A stretch of DNA of 64,000 nt from Chrysomallon squamiferum (taxonomy: Eukaryota; Mollusca; Gastropoda; Neomphalida; Peltospiridae): NCBI GenBank assembly GCA_012295275.1, contig CM022673.1, forward strand, positions 670,001 to 734,000, in the 5' to 3' direction. The notes beneath the pieces were generated by a model. The model was not told the origin of the DNA. It did not search any database and saw nothing but the letters and a program-made list of their open reading frames with translations. A program made the translations under genes and the position numbers. Below are positions 26,901-46,853 of this stretch, in pieces; position 1 is the stretch's first letter, and each line of letters opens with the position of its first letter.

Positions 26901-28043
26901 GTATGGATTTTTTCATTTTTAAAATTAATGAAACAGTTTGTGAAAATACTGCTGTATGAAATTGTTTGTACATTATAATAGTATGGTTTAAATCACAGAC
27001 AGCACAGTACTATAGCATAGCATTTTGAGATTGTTTTCTTCTTGTTTGATTTTTCTTTTCAATCAGTGGCTTGGATACTTGATTCAAACCCACCCTTTGA
27101 TTATAAAGGAAAGAAATTACTTTAAATTAATGCCAGAAACACTAATAATACTAGTAATAAGCAGCACAATATTTAATTTGAAACCATAATCTGAAGAAAA
27201 AAGAACAATTAAATAAATAAATACAAAAACCTTATGAAACATCCAACTTTTCGGGTATAATTTACTTGGAAATTTGTTTTCTTTAATGTATTAACTAGCA
27301 TTGCAATAATTAAGAACATGTTGAAAAAAAGTAAATAGTAAAATAAAATGATGACAGTCACTGGTGTAAACTTGAAAACCCATTTTTCAGGTATCATCTT
27401 CCCTGTCTGTTTAATGGAAAGGTATGTTTTTAATCATACCACAGCACATTGTTTTTCATCAACATTTCATGTAGGTCATTACTAAAGATAACCACTTTTG
27501 TCTGTCTGAGAGCAATGTCCCATATTAACATTGGCTGCCTTGTTGGTAGTTGATAGTTTTGTTATTATTTTTATTTGTCCTTTTTGTTTGAATCTCTTAA
27601 TTTTTCATGTATGCGTTTTGATTGTCTGGAATTGAAATTAAATTCTTTATAAAATGTCCTAACAATGAGCCTGTTTTACAACATATTTTGTTGCCTTTAT
27701 ATGTTAAATTCAGAAAGTGAATTTCACCATGTCCGGTTTAAAATATGTTCTATTATGTAGCTGCCATGTAGTATGCATCTGTAGAAAGAAACAAAAAATG
27801 CATAAAGAAAACTTTATTAAAAGCAAATGATAGGGATAGGTAGTTTATTAAAAAGAATTAGACCTTCAAAATAGGTTGGGCAGTGAGGTGAAGTTATAAG
27901 TTTGAAGTTACATATTGTTTTATTAAGAATTTATATGTAAAAGACTACAAACATGCCTTAAAAAATTTAAACAAACCATTTATTTGTTTTATTTTTATTT
28001 TTACCAGGAAGAAAATAAACCTGCCGAATGCAAACAGCAATAG
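17981..28043 (+). CDS. NAP1L1: Nucleosome assembly protein 1 (NAP1L1/NAP1L4-type histone chaperone)
   Basis: Histone H2A-H2B/H1 chaperone acting in nucleosome assembly and nucleocytoplasmic shuttling. Sixteen coding exons join in frame: 17981-17997, 18383-18456, 19511-19622, 19722-19763, 20111-20252, 20527-20616, 20844-20928, 21439-21512, 21825-21893, 22164-22303, 22658-22803, 23195-23220, 23441-23557, 23922-23945, 24295-24348 and 28008-28043. They give 415 residues (human NAP1L1 391). In order: an acidic N-terminus starting MSEPESKIESEEVEEMKDEE; the NAP domain with LQFDIVNVESEFYKEVH (dimerisation helix), KGIPHFWLTVFKNVDMLSEM, EYFTETVLTK and KKKQKHKGRGTTRTVTKT (basic, nuclear-localisation-like); DSFFNFFSPP; DFEIGHFIRERIVP and VLYFTGEA; then a strongly acidic tail and a terminal CKQQ box. 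Start chosen by homology at the first ATG after the acceptor. Every domain element is intact. Invertebrates usually have one NAP1-type gene, so the vertebrate paralogue symbol is nominal. Confidence 0.97.
20838..20850 (+). other. NAP1L1: Tandem GAG/GAG splice acceptor in NAP1
   Basis: The acceptor of the seventh coding exon reads CGAGGAGGATC. Splicing after the AG at 20843 or at 20846 both keep the frame and differ by one glutamate in an acidic linker. GAG is the weakest acceptor triplet, so use of either site may be inefficient. The first was chosen for the coordinates given. Confidence 0.5.
24349..28007 (+). other. NAP1L1: Long last intron of NAP1
   Basis: AT-rich and without recognisable coding content. 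It contains a T run (about 25110-25132), a (TA)n tract (25557-25580) and many A/T homopolymers. Reading through the donor adds only VKY and then a TAA at 24358-24360, so intronic polyadenylation would give a protein ending in the acidic tail. Open frames such as 25076-25303 are homopolymer artefacts. Confidence 0.6.
28029..28043 (+). other. NAP1L1: NAP1 C-terminal CKQQ prenylation box
   Basis: The last codons TGC AAA CAG CAA TAG encode CKQQ followed by stop, a CAAX-type farnesylation signal conserved in NAP1L1-type proteins. It lies alone on a 12-codon terminal exon behind a 3.66-kb intron (24349-28007), so transcripts that fail to reach this exon lose the box. Confidence 0.85.
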
Positions 28044-28755
28044 CAACATGATTAGGAAAACAATTTATAATCTTGATACATGCTACCATTGGAGCCCAGT
28101 CTGATGTGAAGTAGAATCACTTGCTGTGAAGATGCTCTGTACGACTTGCCACAGACTTTCCTTGTTTGTCAATCATTCTGTCAAGGACGACTGAAGTAGC
28201 AAGCCATACCTTGCACATCTATCACTTCTGACTTAAACATTAACCACTAGACCCAGTGTAACAGGAATGAGAGACTGAGAAGTTGTCAGTCTACCATTCC
28301 TGTAGAGAATATTGTCCAAATTTTGGTGCTCTCTATTTTTAGTATTTTTGTTTTCTCCCCTCCATTATTGCTCAGAATGTTACATTATTAGATAAACAAG
28401 AAATATTCTAGACTTTATCAGGACCTTATTTAAAAAAAGAAATAAAAAATAACAATAAAATGTACAAAAGTGATTTTTATTATGCTGGGTAGTTGATCTG
28501 TTTAGAATATGTTTGTGAGTTTGCATTTAACAGTCAATAAAAGTAACAAAACCGTTGATGAAATACAGATATTGAACAGAAAATTACTTGTTACGTGAAA
28601 CAGTTATTTTTTAAAGAGTATATTGGAACAAATGACCTTAATTCATAAGATTTTTTCTTTGGAAAATTAACTTTCATAACTTAATCATTTAACACAGTGT
28701 ATATTTAACAAAGGTTTATTGTGATGAACTTTTTCTTTCCCTTGAAATTTTATTG

Positions 28756-28798
<43 letters not shown>

Positions 28799-31200
28799 TT
28801 ATTTTATTTTATTCAAAATGTAATAACTATATTAAAAATATTTATTTATTCATATGTTGTTTAATAAGTTAAAAGTTAATGTCCTTATGAAAAATAGTTG
28901 TATTGTAAATACTGTTTGTAGTTCAGTTGTCTTACAATATTTTACTATTTAATGCAGAGGAAAAAAACAACAAAAAACAAGTAAATTTAAAAAAAAAATT
29001 AAATGCTTGTAGAAGTTATTATTTATAGGGATCTGAACTCTGACTAAAGTATATTTAATAAATGATCAGCTTGTTGCAAGCAAATGAACTGATATAAATC
29101 CCAGAATAGTAACATTTGTTTTATGAATTGGTCATTCTTACATGATATATTGCAAGACACAAGATAGGACATACTGCTAAAGGAAAATAACCATATTATT
29201 ATTATTATTATGCTTTTTGCATAAAGTTGATATTACATTTTATTATTTAAAAAAAAAAATAAAAATGTTATTTCTTTATATATTTTTATTCTAAAATATT
29301 TCAACAATTTTATAGATCTGATCATTGAATGGATAACTGATCAACTGTTTGTTTTTGGCTATGATAGTGTTCATCAAAAGTTGATAAATTGAGAAGAACA
29401 GCTTAGTTAGAGCTAGAAGAAAACTTTGTCAAAATGGTTAGAAATTGTTATTGACCTGCTTTTCTTTTAAAGTTGTTAACAAACTTTACCAAAATGTCAG
29501 ATCAGCTATTTCACACATTTCAGAAACATGTCCATTGTTTTGTTTGTTTATCATTTATTTTTTATGTGGTAATAAAAGTAAGGTACATTCAACCTTTGCC
29601 TTGATTAGTGGTGGTTTTTATTAGGGCTGGTTATCACAGTGCAACTTGAAAATTTGTCATGGTATGTTCGGTTTTGAATTTCCTTTTTTTCTTTTCTCCA
29701 TTGCTAGAGATAGAATGTGGCTATAGCTAAGGAATGTAACAATCTTGAAATTAAAATCGTTTTCATAGTTGCTCTTTGATTAACCAGCCTGTAATTCAGG
29801 ACTGGGATATTTTTGAAAGCAGTTAGAAAAAATGCAAGTAAATTTTTAACACAAAAAGAATTAGAGAAATTTTAAAATTGTTAAAAAAAAAAAAATATAG
29901 CATGTTATTTTTTTTTTTTTTTTTTTTTTTTTTTTATTTATTTATTTTGCTTCTTGTTTATGCCTTTTGACTTCTTGCTTCTGTGAACTTGATGTTGCCT
30001 GCCACATCAGCCAAACACTTGCAGATCTGTACATATGTTTTAGTTACACTTTGTTCTTTGATGCCTTTTTATCCAGCTCGGGGCTCTTGTTTGTGTTGCA
30101 GCAAGATTGACAAGTGAACATTTGGCCATCTTTGTTACTTCTATTCACATTTGAAAAAAAAAAAAATTTGGCAATCTCACAAAATCAGAGTAAACTGACA
30201 TGGAAATAAAATTTATATCGTATAAAAGCTTTTGTTGTTTCATTATTTATACTGAATAATGGTTTAGTATGCTTTACCTTTTTGCAAAGGATATAGCTAA
30301 GTATTTTTATGTTCTTTCTGTAATTTTCTATATCCAGTTAAAGATGAATGATAATGGTTAAAATGTACCTATGATTATATGAATAATCCAAAAATAATTG
30401 GTGTGCTGAAATTTGATTGATTTGTTTGCTGATAATAAATTATTTAAATGTAGAAGTGTAATGTATTGTGGAGGCAACCTTTTCTTTTCTCGTTAAAAAA
30501 AAAAGATAAATTAATAATTCCATATTAAAACATTTCTATGAATTCAATAAATTAAAATAAAAAAATAATAAAATTGGGTAAACAAAAATATAAACTGTAT
30601 CTGGCTTGTTTTGAGGTGTATCATTCATACATAACTAGAATATTAACATTTTGGTCGCTAGTGGTTATGTCCTTTTGTAAAAATTATATTTAAAAACGGA
30701 CAAGAAATTTGGTATCATAATAGTATATCAGACACTGCAATACATTTTAATATTAACAACTAACTATTGGGCAAGGATGACAAAACTATATGTTGTGAAC
30801 ATTCTGTAGGCATTTTTTACATTAGTTAAGAAATTATTGTACAAAAATTAGATTGTGTATCATAAAGTTCACTATTTCCGTATGCTGTTGTGTCACGAAT
30901 TTAGAAACGTTTTTATATCAGTAGTATTTTCTTGTCATGCTTTGTTATCAGATATAAGAGACCATTCAAAACAATAAAATAATTTGAATTGTGAAGAATT
31001 AGACCATTTATTTGTAATGACAGAAGTACACTTTATAATGAGAACAAAGATGTACAGTAACGATTCAGTTAGTCGCAGGAAAGAAAAGTTATAGTATGTG
31101 CCAGTAAACATGAAATTTTAGAATATGAAATGTATTTAGTGTTCTATATGGACTCTATCAGTAAGCATATAATCGATAACTGGAATTGCTGTACAAGTGA
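28044..31200. other. NAP1 3' UTR and intergenic DNA
   Basis: There is no further coding sequence. A plausible poly(A) signal is AATAAA at 28536-28541, about 490 nt after the stop, with further hexamers later. The stretch contains an (ATT)n array (28764-28797), a long T run (about 29910-29934) and a slightly more GC-rich patch at about 29950-30130 without an open frame. Confidence 0.6.
28764..28797. repeat. (ATT)n microsatellite
   Basis: About 11 ATT units followed by (ATTTT)n, just downstream of NAP1. Confidence 0.9.
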
Positions 31201-31399
31201 GTTACGGATCTGATGGAAGTTTGCATCTACTCGGCATGTCCTTACCTGAAGAAAAATATGATGAAATATGACATGAAACGATTAGCGGATTTATTCTGTC
31301 ATGCGACCATTATTCTGAAAACACGTTTGATGCTTATTAAAGTCGTAACGTTAAATCCAAATAATACGTACGCAATACATACGCGTGCTCTGTTTTTTA

Positions 31400-31430
31400 T
31401 GGCGTCATTTAATAACTACGAAAGGAGAAG

Positions 31431-31437
<7 letters not shown>
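31400..31437 (+). promoter_or_regulatory. Promoter/start region of the KIAA0930-type gene with YY1-like and CRE-like motifs
   Basis: AAGATGGCGG (31428-31437), the classical YY1 element, overlaps the start codon. GGCGTCA (31401-31407), a CRE-like half site, lies 24-30 bp upstream. In YY1-type promoters transcription starts just upstream of such an element, giving a very short 5' UTR. An in-frame TAA at 31413-31415 fixes the ATG at 31431 as the first in-frame start. Confidence 0.5.
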
Positions 31438-38185
<6,748 letters not shown>

Positions 38186-39240
38186 CACATTGACTCTAAT
38201 TAAAATAAGAAATCAGGTGCTCATTACAAGATACATTTTTAACACTTATTTTAACACTGACATATTGGACTACCCTGTTTTTTCAATCAGCAGTTGACAC
38301 CGTGTTCTGAAAGATTTATATTTTACTTAAATCAGCAACTGAAGAAGCAAGATATGATGTTCTTAAACAGAAGCATATTTTAAAGTCTTTACACATTAAT
38401 CTGGCCTAATTATTTCAGTTAACTTTTCTTTTAAATTTCCTTGCTGGAAGTCAAATTCAGGATTTAAGATTTAATCATGCAGCATATTTCATCAGAGTTT
38501 ACCTTTTATAGTTCTGAGACCCCCCCCAAAAATAGTTTACTTCTGAAACTAGAAATTTTTATAAGCTAAACCTTTAAAATGCTCAGGTTAATTAGAATGA
38601 CTGAGGTAAAGATTCTGAGAGTTGTATAAAGTATAGAGATAATTATGAATAAGAGCCAGGGACAAACACATAAATTTCAATATAATTTAATCATTCTGAT
38701 ATTTTATTTTCATTTTTAAAATACCAATGTCTAGAACTGAGATGCTTCATGAATGAAAAAAAAAAAAAAAAAAAAAACATTCACTAAATTTGTTAATTAT
38801 CATCAACATCATGATAAAAAATTACTGATACCACAAATCATCTCCTGATGGAAGTCTGCAAAGTTTAGAAAGGGTGACCACGAAAGGCGTGCTTGAATTG
38901 TTCTGTTAGAAAGTATGGCACCAGTTAGCAACATCCATATGATAATATTAATCTTACCTGTGGGAATTTACATAAGAAGTGGAAGAATTGTTTTTTCTGT
39001 GGAATTGCAAATCTAGTTGAGGGGATTTGTGCATTATGTTCTGAGTATAGTGTTCAGAGCACACAGACAGCAGTTGTATGTAAAGATGTGTGGTGGGTGG
39101 TTATAACCCACCAATGGCTTTTTCATCCTTCATTATTTTTGACATAGTGTACATTTTTACAAATTATGTCAAAGCAAATATACTCCTCCTTAACAGAACT
39201 ATTTATGTAATTTATGTTTTTTGTTTGTTGTTTGTTATTG

Positions 39241-39244
<4 letters not shown>

Positions 39245-39303
<59 letters not shown>
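39245..39303. repeat. (TTA)n microsatellite
   Basis: About 20 ATT units. It creates a spurious poly-isoleucine frame. Confidence 0.95.
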
Positions 39304-39304
<1 letters not shown>

Positions 39305-41149
39305 GTTGTTATTATGTTATTATTATTTCTTTATTTTCTTTTATGAGTTATGAAAAATACCTCAATTTGTTGTTATTTTCAGTCAAATTATGATGGAATC
39401 ATGAGCTCTCTTTATTACTGTGATTTTGCTGTGTTTAAGATAGCTAGATCAAGCACTCAGCTTATATTATGTCAGAATGTTTGTGTATTAATATACAAGT
39501 TTATTTTTTTATTTTATGTAGTGATGTTTTTTTTAAGTGAACTTTTCTGTATCCGCCATTGATTGAACTTGTATGTATTATATAAATAATTAAAAAAAAA
39601 AAAACAAGTGGAATAGTTTCATTATATTAAAATAGATCCGATTTTTAGTTCTTTATTACATAGCATAATATAATTCTAATAATTTGTTTCTGATTATAAA
39701 TCTAAATATAATAAATTGTGCCAAAGTAATTTTAGTAAATTCAACATTTGTAAAAGTTGGTAAAGTATTAGAATTATTAGATATTCCAAGAATTAAAAAC
39801 TTTGTAAATAATGTTTTTCTAATATTATTCTTTTTTGAAAACCTAAATGGTATTTTTAGAAAAAATTTCTACAGCAAAACCTTTATTATTGAAAAAAGCA
39901 AAAAAGAAGTATCCAGAGTGAATTTAATCAAAGATAATAGATGTTTCAATGATGAAATTGTTTTTATTTAAAATATTTTAACTTTTGTATTTTTAATAGT
40001 TAATTATGTTCATATATAACAATAAAAAAATAGCGTCTCTTTGATATAAAATATAATATATATTTACAGAGTTTTTCTTTTAATCATGAATGTATATATT
40101 CAAAAGCTTATATATTAATTTACTACTCATTCCAGTATTTGATAGATGCGATCTCGTTTTGCCAGTAATAAATACTGATACTTTCTATAAGTTAGCCATT
40201 GTGATTATTCTTTATGATTCTTCCTCCTGTTTATCAGAAGAACCACACTATATGAAACATTTATTTTTATAAAAGTTGTGAGTCACATGTCAGTAGTTCT
40301 CTGCTTCTGCCAGCAACAAGTCTGGGTGAAAGATTTCACTGAAGTCCACTGTTTTGATAAACACTGGGATCTGTTTCCTGTTTTAAAATTTATAATACTG
40401 AAGTCCTTATAGTTCAAACTTGTGTCACTGAGGATAAATTTTGAACCTGAAGTGGAAACTTCAAAGTTTATAAATTTTGGAGGTAAAATGAAATAATTAT
40501 TTTCATTTCTTTTAATTTATTTATTTATTCTGTTAAATAATAATATAGTGAAAATGTATTGATATTACTATAAAATGAAAAAAACATTGTTATAAAGTTA
40601 ATTTTGATGGTTGAAATAAATAAAAAATTATAATTTTTTTATATCTTATTTTCACAAATTATGTTTTGATTAAAAAAAAAAAAAGAATATATTTTGAGGG
40701 GACAAAAAAATATTAGAAATTCCAAATCTTAAAATTATTTAATGTAATTTTCATTTTAATTTTTTCACAAAGGCAATTCATAAGAGTAATGTAACAGGTT
40801 GAACTAAAAGTCTAGTTAGCTTGTACAGACAAGTTTTCAGACCAAACTTACTCTTGTTGTTTTATAAAGAAAACTGTAATGAATGCTATGGTCAGTTTTC
40901 CCTTTAACCTAACTGAAAAGAATTTTTACATTCAAACTTGAAAGTTGAAACATATACCAAACTCCCTTTAAATGATTCTTTTTGTTTAATTATACAGTCT
41001 ATAGATTGTTGTGTGTTAAAAGTTCTTCAAAGGTATTTATGCCTGAATGTTTAGTTTTACATTAATTACCTTTGTATATAATCTTTTTAAATACTGCAAA
41101 CTGATTTCATTGTCTGTTGTTAAGTAATTTAGAATTAGATTTTATTGTA

Positions 41150-41188
<39 letters not shown>

Positions 41189-41189
41189 G
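41150..41189. repeat. (TTA)n microsatellite
   Basis: About 13 ATT units followed by (ATTT)n. Confidence 0.95.
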
Positions 41190-42831
41190 ATTATTAAATT
41201 TATTTATTTATTTATTTTATTTATTTATTTTAGTGGGTCTTTTGCCAGTTGTTTATTTACCTCATTACTGAAAATTGCACTTTACCTAAAGTTTGAGTCA
41301 AACATGCTTATCTTTATATCTAATTATTACTCTTATTATTATTGTACTGTTAATCTTATTAATATTGTCCAAACAGTCTCAGTGGATGAAAACATTCCAG
41401 TTTACAAAGTTTTAATAAAACATACAGAGATTATATCATATATATTAATGTATTAAATAGACTTTCACTATCATTTTTGAAAATATGGTTTTAAGTCATC
41501 GACAGCATATTTGTACAAAGTTTATATAATGATGAACACATTGCACATTTTAAATGATAAAAACAAACTGATGTTTGCTTGTGTAAAATAAAATAAATAA
41601 ATAAATGTTATTCAATGAGGATGGTTAATCACAAACTATTTTTCAATAAATCATGTATCAATTTATTGTACGTGCATAACTTAAAATGGTGTGAACTCAA
41701 CAAAAATATTTAATTGTTTATTGTTATGTTTGTGATATGTGCATTCGTATCTATTTAAACTGACTCCATTTCTTTGCAGGTATCTTTGATTTCAGAAATA
41801 TTACTGAATTTCATTATATTTTTACCTTCTAACTCAAATTTCTAGCATAGTCTGACTGGATTTTAATATTCTATTTTCTTGTTTCTCAGAAAAGATAAAT
41901 TTAATTTAGTTTTTTTCAGAAGTGTTAAACATGTACATTTAAATGATAGTGTTCTTTAAAATAATATAAATTAAAAAATTCTGATATTGTGCTTAAAGAT
42001 TTCTTAAAGTATTTGTAGACTTTATTTCAGAACGTATTGTTTAATATGTACTTGTAGATAGAATAAACAAGTTTGTTAATGTATATATATATATATACAC
42101 CTTTGAAAAAACAACTGCCAGTCCATCCAAATGCACATGGTTTTCAAAATCATATTTTACCCATTGCTGACATAATTTATTTCAGTAAAAATGAAAAATT
42201 TAAGGTTATTTTAATAAGATAAATTTATAATGATTATAACTGAAATTTTGGTAATGTGTAATTAGCTTTAGTAATTTAGTAATGTTTTGATAACATATTG
42301 GTTGATGCTGGTCATATGTATAAAATATCCAATACTGATTTATGAAATAATGTTGATATGGTCTGACATATATATGACAGTTGATTATTTTAATTGTCAA
42401 AAACATGAAAATAAATGATTAAACAGACTGTGACAACGATATTTGTGTTCGTTATGTTTTTCTTTGACAGTGACCTTGAATATTTTGACAGTCAATTAAA
42501 TATATAATCGTGAAACTATGAAACAACTCTTTCTCTCTCTCTCAATTCTATCCACGCTGAAATATATATATATATATTTTTTTTTTATTGCAAACTGAAT
42601 GAAACTAGCTGTGAATACCTGCGTAATTTTCAGTAGAACGTTTACAACAACTTTTTAATTCCAGTTCTTAACAAAGGATTTGATTGCATGGAAACATGTA
42701 TACTGCACCGAAAAATGTATGGCACAACTGTACAAGTAATAAAAAGTATTATAAATTAAGACTTTCCTGTTTGGAGGACGATGCAGGTGTGATAAAAATG
42801 AGTTAAAATTATCCATTAAGTCCCAATTTTA

Positions 42832-42980
42832 ATTAGTTTTATATTGCATGTGCCGCTTTTTATATTTTATTATTATTATTATTAAAAGAGAAAGAAAAAA
42901 ATTAGTTTTATATTGCACGTGCCGCTTTTTATATTTTATTATTATTATTATTTTTATTATTATTAAAAGAGATAGGAAAA
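42832..42980. repeat. Tandem duplication (about 70 bp, two copies) containing (TTA)n
   Basis: Copy 1 (42832-42900) and copy 2 (42901-42980) share ATTAGTTTTATATTGC, then one substitution (ATG versus ACG), then TGCCGCTTTTTATATTTT, a (TTA)n tract and AAAAGAGA. Copy 2 has a longer TTA tract with an extra T block. Confidence 0.9.
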
Positions 42981-44448
42981 AGTGTTTAACCATTATATAA
43001 TTTAATCGGTAAACATATACATACTGAATATGCAATCACACACTTTATTTTTATTCTCATTTTAACGTTATTAGTTTTCATAACTTTATACACAGCTAAC
43101 AAAGAAAGGCTCAAAAGGAAAACGATCCACCAATATATTTACATATGTAATGGCCCAGTAAACTGTTACATTACGTCTGTGTTTGATCGATTGAACGAGC
43201 GATAAAGACAGCAATGAGCTGAATAGCTAAGTGACCCCCACACACACACACACCCAGAGCTAAATACGGTGAGCGTAATCCGATTAGTGGAATTTTTTAA
43301 CGGTGGGGAGAAGAAGAAGAAATTTATGAGATCAGTGCCCCCCCAGAACAAAAAAACCCAGTCTAAAAATGCACAGGCGGACAAAAGCCTCCACCATAGG
43401 TAAAAAACAACTTTGTAAACAACCACTTTATTAACGCATACGTCTTTATCAAAATCAGCATAACAATGGGACGATTATCAGAGTTTATTTGATCAACATA
43501 ATTAACTGTAATAATAATCAAAATTAAGATGAAGGATGTAACTTGAAGAGAGAAGGTTTATATCAAAGAATTCACATTGCCAGAAATGAAATAACGCATC
43601 TCAGAACATTTGAAGAATTCAGATATTTTGAAAACTGAATATAATTCTCGAAAATAATATCAGAAGCTAACGAAAACTCCGGTTGTCACTGGCTACAATG
43701 ACTTCGCAATCATTTTGTATTTTCTAAGGTGTGCTGTGTCACTCGTATGCTATTTATGTGGATTATTTTTAAAGTTAATTATTAATACGTGAATGAATAA
43801 CTAATCGCATAAATTCCATCATTTTGATAATTAGATCTGAGGGAATTTATTAAACACTGATGGAATATTTATTTTAAGGTTGGAAGCGTTTGTAGATTCT
43901 TCTTTATTTACGAGGGGCTTTGTCGTACCTTGCTTTTTCACTGGGTGGCTTTTGCTCGACCCTGCATTTCTACTGGTGGGAGGGGGGGGGCTGTGTAGTT
44001 TTGTATCAGGGGAATTTTGTCCACTGACTTATGTTCTACTCGCGTTTAATTGTGGTCAGTAGGAATCCTTACCTACAGGTGTCCATCATGTAGAATTATG
44101 CAGTTCCTTCCACAGAGGTGGACTGGTTATTTTCAGTGCTGTTTCTAGGAGATGTATTGAGTGTGATTTACTCAAGAGTCAGAAATACGAGAAACTTAAG
44201 AGATTATTTCGGTTCAGATTTTAATTTATATTGAGTGTCCTTCTGTGTGTGTGTGATTTATACCTGAATCAGGCAAAAATTATATCTAAGAGAAATTTTA
44301 GAATCGAAATTTATTTATGTTTATTAAGTACAGCTTTAAATATTATAACAGAAATAAGTTTGATCCTGAATACGCCCTGTCTAGTGGATCGTTATATTCT
44401 GAATAACTGAAAGTCCGATAGAGGAATAAAATCACACTGTCATGATGG

Positions 44449-44452
<4 letters not shown>

Positions 44453-44531
<79 letters not shown>
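44453..44531. repeat. (GA)n microsatellite, about 39 units
   Basis: Uninterrupted GA. It generates artefactual poly(Arg-Glu) and poly(Ser-Leu) frames on the two strands. Confidence 0.98.
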
Positions 44532-44535
<4 letters not shown>

Positions 44536-45840
44536 GGGTGAAAAAAAATCAGAAAAAGAGGGAAAGAAGAACAAGAAAGAGAGTTATGAAATATAAAAAA
44601 AATAATAGAAAATCTAAAAAAAAAAAAAAATGCGATTGAGAGATGAAAAGCTATATTGAAAATTGTTATTTTAATATAAATTGTATGCATATGTTGGTAT
44701 ACATTGGGGTAATTAATTAGTTAAGTGATAAAAGAAAGAACACATCACAGGGTTAGACTAATGCATAGATAGACAGACAGACAGATGGATGGATAGAAAA
44801 AAGGAGAATGCCTGGACAGAGGTGGACAGAGTGAGACACAGAGAGAAAGAAGGACACACAGAATTCAGTTATCCAGCCTCTTCACCAACACGTTGCTGCT
44901 CTTACGCATACTTACGTACTTGAAAAAGAGGAAACGATCAAAACAAGGCTTTTTAGAAAATTAGACGAAACAGGCTTTGTGCAAACGTAAACCTGTTCTC
45001 TTAATGGCCTGAGTATTGGAAAATCAATACATGTGGCCTGTTAACAAAACGAACTGTAATACCTAGAAAGATTTATTGTGTAACTGAATTTATGGTTAAC
45101 GTACTTAGAAAGATAATGATTGAGGAAGTATTTTATTTCCCTTTTTCTTACCTTTTTAAAATTACTACATCTTTTTTATTCCATATATATATATATATAT
45201 ATGTTGTAGAAACACAAAAGCTAAAGCTACAGGGACGCTTATAGATTTTAGAAAATACGAGACGTTATCAGTGTTATTAGCAGAGCTTTCAGAAAGGTAT
45301 ACTGCTGTCCATATGAACAGGAGCGCGATTTGCTTGTGGTTTAAACGCTTTTGTTCTGCCGAGTGTTTGTGTTATCAATAAATACATTTTAAAATTTAAA
45401 TATACAACACACACGCCATAAATGCAATACATATAATGATTTGTTGCGTATATGTTGTATATTTAAATTTTAATATCATAATTCAAAACATTTACGTATC
45501 AAAAGCTTATATCTAGTAATATTTCTTCTTCCTCGTTGAATGCTCAGACAGGGTCAGATTGTAAACCAGATTACCGTGTTAAGAATTAATATATGCTTGT
45601 AATGATAATCTCTTTCCTGATATCCCGAAATGAACGATTTATACTTAGCATGCGTGTATAGAAACACACGTGTCCGCAAAAATCTGTGTCATATTGGAAC
45701 ATACTACTTTGTAAATGATTTTATGTACATGTACATTTTCAGAGAATGGTTCCATGGTATATTTACTGGTATAAAAGTTTGATTAATTATCATCATTGTT
45801 TTGAATAGGTATAATATAATATGCACTGTATATGAAAAGG

Positions 45841-45841
<1 letters not shown>

Positions 45842-45885
<44 letters not shown>
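45842..45885. repeat. (CA)n microsatellite, about 21 units
   Basis: Uninterrupted alternating AC followed by ATGTAAATGTAAATG. Confidence 0.97.
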
Positions 45886-45890
<5 letters not shown>

Positions 45891-46217
45891 ATGTAAATGT
45901 GTATGTGTGTTAAAAATTATTTTATATTATTATCGGTATTTATTATGTACGTAACAAAATACAATTTTAAAATACTATATAACAATTCAAAAATTACTTC
46001 TTAACGGAAGTCTGATACATTTTCAACGGTATATATATATATATATATATATAAAAATCTGCCAAATCATAGGTATAATACATAATAAATTAAGGATCAG
46101 AGAAAAAAAAAAAAAATAATAAAATCAAAAAATTAATATGGATATGGAAATTAAAAATACAACAGCGCATGTTTGATCTCCGCCGATAAATATTCGATAT
46201 TAAGTTTCTGAAGATTG

Positions 46218-46245
<28 letters not shown>
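46218..46245. repeat. Poly(T) run of 28
   Basis: A homopolymer in A/T-rich DNA. It pairs in inverted orientation with a poly(A) run of 30 at 46389-46418. Confidence 0.97.
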
Positions 46246-46248
<3 letters not shown>

Positions 46249-46388
46249 TTACACAATTTATTTACTTAATTTTTATTAATGGTATATTGCTTTTACATAA
46301 ACTTAATATTAAAATGAAAACTGATTACATTATAATCTAGCTCAGAAAAGAAACACACAAAATTCTCTATCACCAAGAACCAAAACTG

Positions 46389-46418
<30 letters not shown>
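46389..46418. repeat. Poly(A) run of 30
   Basis: A homopolymer, with further A-rich tracts downstream to 46500. It could be the tail of an old retroelement, but no element body or target-site duplication was found. Confidence 0.9.
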
Positions 46419-46420
<2 letters not shown>

Positions 46421-46839
46421 AAGACAGTAATAAATAAATAGAATTGAACTGAACAGAATAGAAACGAAATTTAAAAAAAAATAAAACATAAAAAAAAAAA
46501 TTGAAAGAAGAGAAAACCCCACACGCGCATGAACATGTATACCCAGACAAACAAGCACACACGTGCACAATTACTTCACCACAAACACATTCACTCACAC
46601 AAACATGTACTCATATTGATTACGCAAACAATATTACACAACTATGATGCATACAATATTACACAACTATGACGCAGACAGTACTACAAAACTGTGACAC
46701 ATGCAGTATCCATAGCACGTTTTCTACACTACAACACGTACATCTTGCGTTTTTAATTTTTTTTGTCAGAACGGAATTCAACACCCAGAAATCAAATTGC
46801 TAGACCATTTCAAAGCAGATAAAACTTCAGTGTTTACGC

Positions 46840-46853
46840 GTAACCATGGAGAC
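46840..46853 (+). promoter_or_regulatory. Candidate RFX X-box
   Basis: GTAACCATGGAGAC matches the X-box pattern of two half-sites around an AT spacer (GTNRCC, AT, RGNAAC-like); the right half has GGAGAC instead of GGYAAC. It lies about 490 bp upstream of the first ATG of the unnamed gene. RFX sites typically mark ciliary genes, so this hints at function but does not prove it. Confidence 0.4.

Larger units (their letters stand above)
38186..42500. other. KIAA0930-type 3' UTR and AT-rich intergenic DNA
   Basis: No gene was recognised. The 3' UTR end is uncertain; AATAAA occurs for instance at 41414-41419 and 42062-42067. (TTA)n arrays lie at 39245-39303 and about 41150-41189. Open frames at 39684-39971, 40090-40272 and 41145-41456 are AT-biased (Ile/Leu/Phe/Asn-rich) and look like chance. 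Confidence 0.55.
43000..46800. other. Repeat-rich intergenic DNA with no recognised gene
   Basis: There is somewhat more GC than further left, with short open frames at 43166-43426 (minus) and 43880-44062 (plus) that have no recognisable family and no splice structure. It contains a G-rich run near 43979-43990, a long (GA)n tract, a (CA)n tract, a (TA)n tract, and T28 and A30 homopolymers. Confidence 0.6.

Noticed and set aside
39684-39971. 95-codon frame downstream of the KIAA0930-type gene
   Set aside because: Composition (Ile, Asn, Phe, Lys) mirrors AT-rich DNA; no motif and no splice support.
43166-43426. 86-codon minus-strand frame
   Set aside because: It contains homopolymer and CA-derived stretches and has no neighbours or motif.
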